From: Acidovorax sp. NO-1 | GTDB taxonomy: Bacteria > Pseudomonadota > Gammaproteobacteria > Burkholderiales > Burkholderiaceae_C | Assembly: GCF_000238595.1 (NCBI RefSeq) | Contig: NZ_AGTS01000047.1 | Location: 32,027 to 96,026, forward strand | Direction: 5' to 3' | Length of the DNA: 64,000 nucleotides | Shown here: one piece after another, positions 15,371 through 23,316 of the stretch | How the letters are laid out: each line of letters opens with the position of its first letter | Numbering within the stretch: the first letter of the stretch is position 1 | Notes under the pieces: generated by a model | Databases searched by the model: none | The model's input: the letters and a program-made list of their open reading frames with translations, nothing else | Told to the model about the DNA's origin: nothing | Translations under genes and position numbers: made by a program

Positions 15371-16611
15371 GACGCCCTTTCAGACTGCCCCGCTCCTCCC
15401 GCTGGGTTCCCGGCAACCATTTCGAGCTGCTGGAAAACGGTGAGGAATTCTTCCCCCGCGTCTTTGGCGCCATCGCCCAGGCCCGGCGCGAGGTGATGCT
15501 GGAGACTTTCATCCTCTTTGAAGACAAGATCGGCAAGGAGCTGCACACCGCCCTGCTCGCTGCTGCACAGCGCGGGGTGGAAGTGCATGTGCTGGTGGAC
15601 GGCTTTGGCTCGCCCGATCTTTCGGACGACTATGTGGGCAGTCTGGTGGAAGCCGGGGTGCAGTTCCGCATCTTCGACCCCGGCCGCCGGTTTCTGGGGC
15701 AACGGCTGAACCTGCTGCGCCGCATGCACCGCAAGATCGTGGTGGTGGATGGCGAGCTGGGCTTCATCGGGGGCATCAACTACTCCGCCGACCACGTTCT
15801 GGACTTTGGCCCCGAGGCCAAGCAGGACTACGCAGTGCAGGTGCGCGGCCCCATCGTGGCGCAGATGCACCACTTCACCCGCGAAGCCGTGCTTGACCGC
15901 GCACACCACAAACGCCACCGCGCAGCCGGCGTGACCGGGCGGCCCCACGCGGGCACGGCGCACGCCATGTTCGTCACGCGCGACAACCAGCAGCACACCA
16001 GCGACATCGAGCGCCACTACCGCGTGGCGCTGCGGGCCGCACGCCAGCGCGTGGTGATTGCCAACGCCTACTTTTTCCCGGGGTACCGTTTCATCCGCGA
16101 GATGCGGCGCGCGGCCCGGCGCGGGGTGGATGTGCGCATCATCCTGCAGGGCCAGCCCGACATGCCGATCGTGAAAACCGCAGCGAGCCTGCTGTACGAC
16201 CACCTGCAGCGCGCTGGCGTGCGCATCTACGAATACTGCGACCGCCCGCTGCACGGCAAGGTGGCGCTGGTGGATGATGAATGGTCCACCGTGGGGTCGA
16301 GCAACCTGGACCCGCTGAGCCTGTCGCTGAACCTGGAAGCCAACGTGATCATCCAGGACCGCAGCTTCAACGCCCAGCTGTACCGCCGCCTCGCGCACCT
16401 GATGGACAACAGCTGCAAGCAGATTGAAGCCGTGCCACCGAGCCGCTGGGACGGTTTGCGCCTGGTGCGCAGCTATGCAGTGTTCCACCTGATTCGCTGG
16501 TTCCCCGCCTGGGCGGGCTGGTTGCCCAGGCACGAGCCCACCATCGCGCTGGCCAACCCCGGCGCCGCCGGTGCGGCACCCGGCGAGCCTGCCAGCAGCC
16601 CCGCCACCTGA
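15367..16611 (+). CDS. clsB: Cardiolipin synthase ClsB
   Basis: A phospholipase D-superfamily enzyme of 414 residues that forms cardiolipin from phosphatidylglycerol and another phospholipid at the inner membrane. Both HxKx4D motifs are intact: H121/K123/D128 in HRKIVVVDGELGFIGG, and H296/K298/D303 in HGKVALVDDEWSTVGSSNLD. The N-terminus lacks the two transmembrane helices of ClsA, as in ClsB. The C-terminal segment FHLIRWFPAWAGWLP is amphipathic/hydrophobic and may bind membrane. Coupled to the YbhP-like gene upstream. Confidence 0.93.
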   Translation: MRRPFRLPRSSRWVPGNHFELLENGEEFFPRVFGAIAQARREVMLETFILFEDKIGKELHTALLAAAQRGVEVHVLVDGFGSPDLSDDYVGSLVEAGVQFRIFDPGRRFLGQRLNLLRRMHRKIVVVDGELGFIGGINYSADHVLDFGPEAKQDYAVQVRGPIVAQMHHFTREAVLDRAHHKRHRAAGVTGRPHAGTAHAMFVTRDNQQHTSDIERHYRVALRAARQRVVIANAYFFPGYRFIREMRRAARRGVDVRIILQGQPDMPIVKTAASLLYDHLQRAGVRIYEYCDRPLHGKVALVDDEWSTVGSSNLDPLSLSLNLEANVIIQDRSFNAQLYRRLAHLMDNSCKQIEAVPPSRWDGLRLVRSYAVFHLIRWFPAWAGWLPRHEPTIALANPGAAGAAPGEPASSPAT

Positions 16612-16639
16612 CGGCAACGGCACGAACCCAGCACACGCC

Positions 16640-17707
16640 ATGGCCACGCCCAGCCTGATCGCAGACTCCGACACCGGCGGCCGCCCCCGCAGCGGAGGCA
16701 AGGCCCGGCACAGCGGCAGCGCGCGCGGCTGGCGCAACTGGCCTGAGCAGGCCTGGTGGCCCTGGGCCACCCGCGCGGTGGCCGCAAGCTTTTTTGCCGT
16801 GGTGGCGTGGCTGATCTTTCAGCAGGCGCGCACCGTGGACTGGCCTGCCGTGCTGCAGGCGCTGCGTGATTTGCCCGCGAGTGCGCTGGCGGTGGCGGGC
16901 GGACTCGCTCTGCTGAGTCACTTCACCTATGGCACGTTTGATTGGGTTGGCCGCCATTGCAGCGGCCACCGGCTCTCGCGGCCCGCCACGCTTGCCATCG
17001 CCATGACGAGCTATCCGTTCACGCTCAACCTGGGCTCGCTGATTGGCGGCGTGGGTGTGCGCTACCGGCTGTACGCCCGGCGCGGCGTGGACCCCGGCAC
17101 GATTGGCCAGGTGGTGGGCACGAGCATCGTGACCAACTGGCTGGGCTACCTGCTGCTGGCGGGGGTGCTGGCGTGGCTGTGGCAGCCGCCCCCCGTGGCG
17201 GGATGGTCGGTGACTGCCTGGCAATGGCGCCTGGGTGGCACCGTGCTGGCGTGCCTGCCGGTGGCCTATGTGGCCCTGTGCGCCGTGCGCAGTGGCCGCG
17301 CGCTCACGCTGCGCGGCCGTGAGTTCCCGCTGCCGCGCTGGCCCGTGGCACTGTGGCAGGTGGCTGTATCGGCCACCAACTGGATGCTGATGGGTGCCGC
17401 GCTGTGGACGGTGCTGCAAGGCCAGGTCAGCTACCCCGCCGCCCTGGCCACCGTGTTGCTGGGCGCGGTGGCCGGGCTGGTGCTGCGCGTGCCTGCGGGC
17501 CTGGGCGTGCTGGAGGCGGTGGGGGTGGCGCTGCTGGCCGCCGGATCGCTGGGGCAGGAAGAAGTGCTGGCCGCGCTGCTGGCCTACCGGGCGCTGTACT
17601 ACTTCGGGCCGCTGGTGCTGGCAGCCGTGGCGTTTGGCGCGGCTGAGCTGCGCTGGCGCCAGCATTCGGCCACCCACGACAAGGCGCCTTCAGCTGAGAG
17701 AATATGA
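16640..17707 (+). CDS. ybhN: YbhN-like (UPF0104/LPG synthase TM-domain) membrane protein
   Basis: About 355 residues with roughly eight transmembrane helices, of the lysylphosphatidylglycerol-synthase N-terminal (flippase-like) family. Characteristic pieces are HFTYGTFDWVGR, MTSYPFTLNLGSLIGGVGVRYRLYARRGV and VLRVPAGLGVLEAVGVALL. The ATG at 16640 is preferred; a GTG at 16571 would overlap clsB by 41 bases. In this operon it may move a lipid or help distribute cardiolipin, which is an inference from context. A second, shorter homologue is encoded at 43205-44143. Confidence 0.85.
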   Translation: MATPSLIADSDTGGRPRSGGKARHSGSARGWRNWPEQAWWPWATRAVAASFFAVVAWLIFQQARTVDWPAVLQALRDLPASALAVAGGLALLSHFTYGTFDWVGRHCSGHRLSRPATLAIAMTSYPFTLNLGSLIGGVGVRYRLYARRGVDPGTIGQVVGTSIVTNWLGYLLLAGVLAWLWQPPPVAGWSVTAWQWRLGGTVLACLPVAYVALCAVRSGRALTLRGREFPLPRWPVALWQVAVSATNWMLMGAALWTVLQGQVSYPAALATVLLGAVAGLVLRVPAGLGVLEAVGVALLAAGSLGQEEVLAALLAYRALYYFGPLVLAAVAFGAAELRWRQHSATHDKAPSAERI

Positions 17708-17766
17708 GTCAAAAGTGCTTCTAACGCTTATACAGCAAGCGCAGATAGCTATAAAAACAGGAGCTT
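17708..17766 (-). repeat. Family A short repeat between convergent genes
   Basis: Minus-strand copy: TTTTTATAGCTATCTGCGCTT, then TAAGCGTTAGAAGCAC. It fills the gap between the ends of the ybhN-like and tetR-type genes. Confidence 0.85.
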
Positions 17767-17781
17767 TTTAGTTCCTTTTTT

Positions 17782-18393
17782 TTACGCCTGCACCGGCCCG
17801 TACGCCGCCATGAACGCGGCCACCGCGCGATGCACCGTGTCGTTGATGTCCTGGGCCGATATTGGCTCCAGGGTCTGGAACAAAAAACGGTCCAGCCATT
17901 CGGCCTCCAGCAGGCCCCGCAGGTGCAGCGCCGCAATGCGGGCATCGGCCTGGCGCAGCTGGCCTTTGTCCATGGCGTGCTGCAGGAACACCGCCATCGC
18001 CGCTTCGTTGCGCGCGGGCCCCAGTTCGTAGCATTTTTTGCCCAGGTCAGACCGCCCGGCCTCGGCCACGACGAGGCGGCGCACCGCCTGCACCTGCGGT
18101 GAATAGAGCAGCGTGAGCAGGCCCCGGCCGAACTTTTGCAGCGCCTCGGACATGCACTCCACGGTCGCGTCCAGGGCTTGCAGGCTGGCCTGGAACTCCG
18201 CCTCGGTGGCCTCGAACACCACTGCCGAGAACAGCTCTTCCTTCGACGCAAAGTAGTTGTACAGCGTGGCCTTCGAATACCCCAGGCGCTCGCAGATGGC
18301 GGCCATGGTGGTGCGCTCGAACCCCGTTTCCTGAAAAACCTCGGCGGCGGCGTCCAGGATGGCCTGGCGCCTTGTCTCGGTTTTTGCGCGCAT
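17782..18393 (-). CDS. TetR-family repressor of the adjacent efflux operon
   Basis: A 203-residue TetR/AcrR regulator. The N-terminal helix-turn-helix (about 10-55) reads RRQAILDAAAEVFQETGFER...ICERLGYSKATLYNYFASKEEL, close to the family consensus. The C-terminal ligand domain has the TetR_C-like pattern LVVAEAGRSDLGKKCYELGP. It is divergent from the outer membrane factor-emrA-emrB operon with about 100 bases between. Two near-identical 16-base operator-like sites sit in that gap, so autoregulation and repression of the efflux operon are likely. Confidence 0.92.
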   Translation of the reverse strand: MRAKTETRRQAILDAAAEVFQETGFERTTMAAICERLGYSKATLYNYFASKEELFSAVVFEATEAEFQASLQALDATVECMSEALQKFGRGLLTLLYSPQVQAVRRLVVAEAGRSDLGKKCYELGPARNEAAMAVFLQHAMDKGQLRQADARIAALHLRGLLEAEWLDRFLFQTLEPISAQDINDTVHRAVAAFMAAYGPVQA

Positions 18394-18410
18394 GTCAATT
18401 CCTTTATTTT

Positions 18411-18477
18411 TGAACCAATGAGTTCAGTTTAGCTTGAATTCGCCCAAAACCAAAGCTAAACTAAACCGATCAGTTCA
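18411..18477. promoter_or_regulatory. Paired TetR operators and inverted repeat between tetR-type gene and efflux operon
   Basis: Two 16-base sites match at 13 of 16 positions: TGAACCAATGAGTTCA (18411-18426) and TAAACCGATCAGTTCA (18462-18477). Each is itself partly palindromic. Between them is a 9-base inverted repeat, GTTTAGCTT (18427-18435) and AAGCTAAAC (18453-18461). The layout fits a repressor acting on both divergent promoters. Confidence 0.7.
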
Positions 18478-18493
18478 TTTAAATGGAATCCCG

Positions 18494-19975
18494 ATGCACC
18501 ACCGCAGCACGCCGCCCTCGCCCGCCTTGCACAGGCTGCGCATGCCCTTGTCCGCCCTGGGCGCAGTCCTGTTTCTGGCCGGTTGCGCCCAGTTGCCGGA
18601 CCTGGGCGCCACGCCCCAGCCCAAGCCGGCGCAGGCCTTCCAGTCCAGCGCATCCTTGACCGCGCCCAGCGCCCAGTGGCCCGCCGAGCAGTGGTGGACG
18701 GCCTATGGCGACGCCCAGCTCAACGCCCTGATCGGCGAAGCGCTGGACGATGCGCCCGACCTGGCCGCCGCCGCCGCGCGCCTGCAGCGCGCCGATGCCG
18801 TGATGCAGATCACCGGCGCCGCCAGCAAGCCACAGGTCAGCGCCAATGCCTCCGTGACGGGCGACAAGCTCAGCTATAACCACCTGATCCCACGCTCCCC
18901 CGCCACCGAGGGCCTGAACGACTACGGCCGCGCCACGCTGGATGTGCGCTGGGAGCTGGACTTCTGGGGCAAGAACCGCGCCGCGCTGGCGGCGGCCACG
19001 TCCGACGTGGAAGCCAGCCGTGCCGAACTGGCGCAGGCGCGCCTGTGGCTGGCCGCCGGCGTGGCGGCCCACTATGCGGAACTGAGCCGCCTGCACGCCA
19101 ACCGCGACACCGCCGCCCGCGCGCTGGAGATTCGCCAGAAAACCGCCAGCCTGTTCACCCAGCGCTTTGACAACGGGCTGGAAACGCGCGGCGGCCTGCG
19201 CAATGCCGACGCCCGCCGCGCCGTGGCCGAAGGCGAGCTGCTGGCGCTGGACGAGCAGATCGCGCTGCAACGCAACCGCCTGGCGGCCTTGCTGGGCGCC
19301 GGGCCGGACCGCGCACTGTCGATTGCCGCGCCCACTTTGAAGCTCGACCGCGCCTTCGGCCTGCCCGCGGAAATATCGGCCGACCTGCTGGGCCGCCGCC
19401 CGGATGTGGTGGCCGCGCGCCTGCGCACCGAGGCGCTGGGCAGTCGCATCGAGCAGAAAAAGGCCGAGTTCTATCCCAACGTGAACCTGTCGGCTCTGAT
19501 CGGCGTGCAGTCGCTCGGGCTGGACATGCTGGCCAAGGGCGGCTCGGGCATTGCCAGCTTTGGCCCGGCAATTTCGCTGCCGATCTTCAGCGGTGGCCGC
19601 CTGCAGGGCGAGCTGCGCGGTGCGCACGCCAGCTATGCCGAGGCCGTGGCCCAGTACAACGCCACGGTGGCCCGCGCGCTGCAGGACGTGGCCGACAACG
19701 CCATCCGCCAGAAGGCCCTGGGCCAGCGCCTGGGCAAAGCACAAGAAGCCGTGGACGCCGCCACCGAGGCGCACCGCGTAGCCAGCAACCGCTATGAAGG
19801 CGGGCTGGCGACTTACCTCGAAGTGCTGGCGGCCGAAGACAGCCTGCTGGGCGCCCTGAGCGCCCAGACCAACCTGCGCTCGGCGTCGTTCACGCTCGAC
19901 ATCGGCCTGCAGCGGGCACTGGGTGGCGGCTACCAGACAGCCCCCGCCAGCACCCTGGCCAGCGCCCGCAAGTAA
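18494..19975 (+). CDS. Outer-membrane efflux lipoprotein (NodT/OprM family)
   Basis: A 493-residue TolC-like outer membrane factor. The start at 18494 gives a lipoprotein signal with lipobox FLAGC, lipidated C31. Two copies of the OEP domain follow, with AEQWWTAYGDAQLNALIGEAL, LDVRWELDFWGKNRAAL, LLGRRPDVVAARLRTEAL and YEGGLATYLEVLAAE as hallmarks. It is first in an operon with emrA and emrB, so the three proteins likely form a tripartite pump across both membranes, as in EmrAB-TolC. Probably under control of the divergent TetR protein. Confidence 0.92.
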   Translation: MHHRSTPPSPALHRLRMPLSALGAVLFLAGCAQLPDLGATPQPKPAQAFQSSASLTAPSAQWPAEQWWTAYGDAQLNALIGEALDDAPDLAAAAARLQRADAVMQITGAASKPQVSANASVTGDKLSYNHLIPRSPATEGLNDYGRATLDVRWELDFWGKNRAALAAATSDVEASRAELAQARLWLAAGVAAHYAELSRLHANRDTAARALEIRQKTASLFTQRFDNGLETRGGLRNADARRAVAEGELLALDEQIALQRNRLAALLGAGPDRALSIAAPTLKLDRAFGLPAEISADLLGRRPDVVAARLRTEALGSRIEQKKAEFYPNVNLSALIGVQSLGLDMLAKGGSGIASFGPAISLPIFSGGRLQGELRGAHASYAEAVAQYNATVARALQDVADNAIRQKALGQRLGKAQEAVDAATEAHRVASNRYEGGLATYLEVLAAEDSLLGALSAQTNLRSASFTLDIGLQRALGGGYQTAPASTLASARK

Positions 19976-20027
19976 GCCCCACAACCCGCCACGCCCGGCC
20001 CCCAAGAACATCGAACAAGGAATTCCC

Positions 20028-21212
20028 ATGTCTGAAAACAACACCCTGTCTGCCGCTGATGCCATCGTCAAAAAGCGCCGCAACGCCCGCCTGGCCCTGC
20101 TGGGCGGCGTGGTGGTGCTGGCCGCAGTGGGCTCCACCGCCTACTGGAAGCTGCACGCCTCGCATTTCGTCTCCACCGACAACGCCTACGCAGCGGCGGA
20201 AGTGGCGCAGATCACGCCGTCCGTCGGCGGCACCGTGCTGGAGGTGAAGGTGAGCGACACCGACGCGGTGAAGCAGGGCGACGTGCTGCTGTTCATCGAC
20301 CCCACCGACGCGAAGCTGGCCGTCGCCCAGGCCACGGCCGAACTGGATCGCGCCACCCGCCGCGTCAAAAGCTACATGGCCAACGACACCAACCTGAGCG
20401 CGCAGATCAGCGCCCGCGAGGCCGACGCCCAGCGCGCCACTGCCCAGCTGGCCGCTGCCCAGGCCGACTTCGAGCGCGCCAAGGTGGACTTGCAACGCCG
20501 CCAGGCTTTGGTCGCTTCAGGCTCGGTGTCGGGCGATGAGCTGACGCGCGCCAAGAACGGTTTTGACGCCGCCACCGCCCAGCTGGCCGCCGCCAAGGCC
20601 GCCGCCGCACAGGTCACCGCCAACCAGCGCTCGGCCGTCGCGGCCAAGGAGGCCAATGCGGCCCTCATCAGCCACAGCACCGTGGACACCAACCCCGAAG
20701 TGCAGGCGGCCCGTGCCCGCCTCGACCAAGCCAGGGTGGACCTGGCGCGCACCGTGATCCGCGCGCCGCTCGACGGCGTGGTGGCCCAACGCAGGGTGCA
20801 GCTGGGCCAGCGCGTGCAGCCCGGTATGCCGCTGATGGCGGTGGTGCCCGTGCAGGAGATCTATGTGGACGCCAACTTCAAGGAAGTGCAACTGGAAAAA
20901 GTACGCGTCGGCCAGAGCGTGAAGCTGCACGCCGACATCTACGGCAAGGGCGTCACCTACCAGGGCGTGGTGGAAGGCTTCTCGGGCGGCTCGGGCTCGG
21001 CCTTTGCCGCCATTCCGGCGCAGAACGCCACGGGCAACTGGATCAAGGTGGTGCAGCGCCTGCCCGTGCGCGTCAAGCTCGATGCGGCCGAACTGCAGGC
21101 CAACCCGCTCAAGGTGGGCCTGTCGATGAGCGCCGAGATTGACACGCGCACCGGCGACAGGCAGGCCACGGCCGCCGCCTCTGCGCAAGCCCCGCGCACG
21201 GCTGCAAACTGA
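20028..21212 (+). CDS. emrA: EmrA/HlyD-family membrane fusion protein
   Basis: A 394-residue periplasmic adaptor. There is one N-terminal membrane anchor (about 21-39), the EmrA signature STDNAYAAAEVAQITPSVGG, a biotinyl-lipoyl half, a long alpha-helical coiled coil (about 105-215, Ala/Gln-rich) and the second lipoyl half with IRAPLDGVVAQRRVQLGQRV. The start at 20028 is preceded by AAGGAA. It links the DHA2 transporter EmrB to the outer membrane lipoprotein encoded upstream. Substrates of such pumps are often hydrophobic drugs, uncouplers or aromatic acids; the specific one is unknown. Confidence 0.92.
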   Translation: MSENNTLSAADAIVKKRRNARLALLGGVVVLAAVGSTAYWKLHASHFVSTDNAYAAAEVAQITPSVGGTVLEVKVSDTDAVKQGDVLLFIDPTDAKLAVAQATAELDRATRRVKSYMANDTNLSAQISAREADAQRATAQLAAAQADFERAKVDLQRRQALVASGSVSGDELTRAKNGFDAATAQLAAAKAAAAQVTANQRSAVAAKEANAALISHSTVDTNPEVQAARARLDQARVDLARTVIRAPLDGVVAQRRVQLGQRVQPGMPLMAVVPVQEIYVDANFKEVQLEKVRVGQSVKLHADIYGKGVTYQGVVEGFSGGSGSAFAAIPAQNATGNWIKVVQRLPVRVKLDAAELQANPLKVGLSMSAEIDTRTGDRQATAAASAQAPRTAAN

Positions 21213-21226
21213 GCGGGACCGACACC

Positions 21227-22792
21227 ATGAGTCCAGCGACCACGGCGCCCGGCGCGCCCGCCGCACACCATGCCCCTGCAGCCCCCGCGCCGCTGAGCGG
21301 CCCGATGCTGATCATCGCCGCCTTGATGCTGGCCTCGGCCAACTTCATTGCGGTGCTCAACATGACCATCGCCAACGTGGCGGTGCCCAATATCGCCGGC
21401 GCCCTGGGCGCCGCTGCAAGCCAGGGCACCTGGGTGATCACCTCGTTCGCCGTGGGCGAGGCCATCACCGTGCCGCTGACCGGCTGGTTTGCCGCGCGCT
21501 TTGGCGCGGTGCGCGTGTTCGTGGTGTCGATGATTTTGTTCGGCATCTTCTCCATCCTGTGCGGCCTGTCCACCTCGATCGGCATGCTGGTGGTGATGCG
21601 CGTGTTCCAGGGCCTGAGCGGTGGCCCACTGATGCCGCTGTCGCAAACGCTGATGCTGCGCATCTTCCCCAAAGACAAGGCGGGCGCGGCGATTGGCATC
21701 TGGTCGATGACGACACTGGTCGCCCCCGTGGTCGGTCCCATCCTGGGCGGCTGGCTGGTGGACGACTACGCCTGGAACTGGGTGTTTCTGATCAACGCGC
21801 CCATTGCCATCGGCTTTGGCCTGGGTGCCTGGAAGCTGCTCCGCCACTACCAGGACAGCCCCGTGCGCAACCCGTTCGACAAGGTCGGCCTGGTGCTGCT
21901 GCTGGTCTGGGTCATCGCGCTGCAACTGGTGCTGGACGAGGGCAAGAACCTCGACTGGTTTGCCTCCAGCCAGATCGTGGCGTTGAGCATCATCGCCGTG
22001 GTCGGTTTTGCCGCCTTCCTGATCTGGGAGCTGCACGAGAAGCACCCGGTGGTCGATCTGCGCGTGTTCCGCCACCGCGGCTTCAACGCCGCGGTGATCA
22101 CCGTCAGCGTGGCCTATGCCGCCTTCTTTGGCGTCAGCGTGCTCACGCCGCTGTGGCTGCAAAGCTTCATGGGCTACACCGCCACCGACGCGGGCCTGGC
22201 CACCGCCTGGACCGGCGTGACCGCCCTGTTCGTCGCGCCCATCGTGGCCAACAGCAAGCGCGACCCGCGCGCGCTGGTGTTCTTTGGCGTGCTGTGGATG
22301 GCGCTGGTGACGCTGTGGCGCACGGTGGCCAACAGCGACATGGCGTTCTGGGACATTGCCATTCCGCTGGCAGTGATGGGCTTTGCGCTGCCGTTCTTCT
22401 TCATCCCGACCACGGGCATCGCCCTGGGCAGCGTGGAGGAGCGCGAGATGGACTCGGCCGCCGGGCTGATGAACTTCCTGCGCACGCTCTCGGGTGCGTT
22501 TGCCACCTCGGTGGTGACCACCGTGTGGGCCAACCAGACCACGCGCAACCACGCCGAGCTGGTGGGCCTGGCCGACCGCGATGGCAGCGTGCAGGCCCTG
22601 CTGCAGCAGTCGGGCACGCCGCCCGAAGTGGCCACGCAGGTGGTGGACTATCTCATCGTCTCGCAAAGCGGCATGTTGTCCACCAACCAGGTCATGACCG
22701 GCATTGCCGTGATGTTCTTCATCGCCGCCGCCATCATCTGGATCGCCCCAAAACCCACGCGCACCGTCGAGCCTGGCGCCGGTGGGCATTGA
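21227..22792 (+). CDS. emrB: EmrB-type DHA2 major facilitator drug exporter
   Basis: A 521-residue MFS transporter with 14 predicted transmembrane helices. The DHA2 motif LNMTIANVAVPNIAG lies in helix 1, followed by GTWVITSFAVGEAITVPLTGW and motif C-like TTLVAPVVGPILGGWL. It is a proton-driven exporter in the inner membrane, working with EmrA and the outer membrane factor of this operon. It begins 15 bases after emrA, and its stop is one base into the possible ATG of the Usp gene, so that gene may be cotranscribed. Confidence 0.94.
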   Translation: MSPATTAPGAPAAHHAPAAPAPLSGPMLIIAALMLASANFIAVLNMTIANVAVPNIAGALGAAASQGTWVITSFAVGEAITVPLTGWFAARFGAVRVFVVSMILFGIFSILCGLSTSIGMLVVMRVFQGLSGGPLMPLSQTLMLRIFPKDKAGAAIGIWSMTTLVAPVVGPILGGWLVDDYAWNWVFLINAPIAIGFGLGAWKLLRHYQDSPVRNPFDKVGLVLLLVWVIALQLVLDEGKNLDWFASSQIVALSIIAVVGFAAFLIWELHEKHPVVDLRVFRHRGFNAAVITVSVAYAAFFGVSVLTPLWLQSFMGYTATDAGLATAWTGVTALFVAPIVANSKRDPRALVFFGVLWMALVTLWRTVANSDMAFWDIAIPLAVMGFALPFFFIPTTGIALGSVEEREMDSAAGLMNFLRTLSGAFATSVVTTVWANQTTRNHAELVGLADRDGSVQALLQQSGTPPEVATQVVDYLIVSQSGMLSTNQVMTGIAVMFFIAAAIIWIAPKPTRTVEPGAGGH

Positions 22793-22806
22793 TGAAAGAT
22801 ACGACC

Positions 22807-23250
22807 ATGTTCAAACACATTCTGGTTCCCACCGATGGCTCGGAGCTGTCGCTCGGCAACGTGGCACGGGCTGCCGCCTATGCCAAGGAAACCGGCGCGC
22901 GCATCACGCTGTTCTACGCCCAACCGGAGGCGCCGTCAGCCTATGCCGGGCTGGGGGCCATGAGCAGCCCGCACCTCAACGAGGAGATCCAGACCCGTCT
23001 CGACGAAGCCGCGCAGGAAATTCTCGATGCCGCAGACGCCGTGGTGCGCGAGGCCGGAGCAAGTTGCCAGCGCGTGGTGCTCGTGGGCAGCAGGCCCTTT
23101 GAACTCATCATCGCTGCGGCAGACAGCCACGGTTGCGACCTGATTTTCATGGCCTCGCACGGGCGCTCAGGCGTCAGCGCCCTGCTGCTGGGCAGCGAGA
23201 CACAGAAGGTGCTGGCGCACTCCCGCATTCCGGTACTGGTCTACCGGTGA
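22807..23250 (+). CDS. Universal stress protein (UspA family)
   Basis: A 147-residue single-domain Usp. It starts MFKHILVPTDGSELS and ends with the ATP-binding pattern MASHGRSGVSALLLGSETQ and RIPVLVY, so it is probably of the ATP-binding class. An in-frame ATG at 22792 overlapping the emrB stop would add MKDTT; I prefer 22807 because the family begins there. Its position at the end of the efflux operon suggests coexpression under the same stress. Confidence 0.9.
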   Translation: MFKHILVPTDGSELSLGNVARAAAYAKETGARITLFYAQPEAPSAYAGLGAMSSPHLNEEIQTRLDEAAQEILDAADAVVREAGASCQRVVLVGSRPFELIIAAADSHGCDLIFMASHGRSGVSALLLGSETQKVLAHSRIPVLVYR

Positions 23251-23316
23251 GGCACGGCCGGTAAAATCCGGGCTTTTGCATTGCACTTCGCCTGATAACC
23301 ACGGGCCCGCAAGACC

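Noticed and set aside
17705..17781. Simple terminator between ybhN-like and tetR-type genes
   Set aside because: The stem-loop is part of a family A repeat, so termination cannot be claimed from the hairpin alone.
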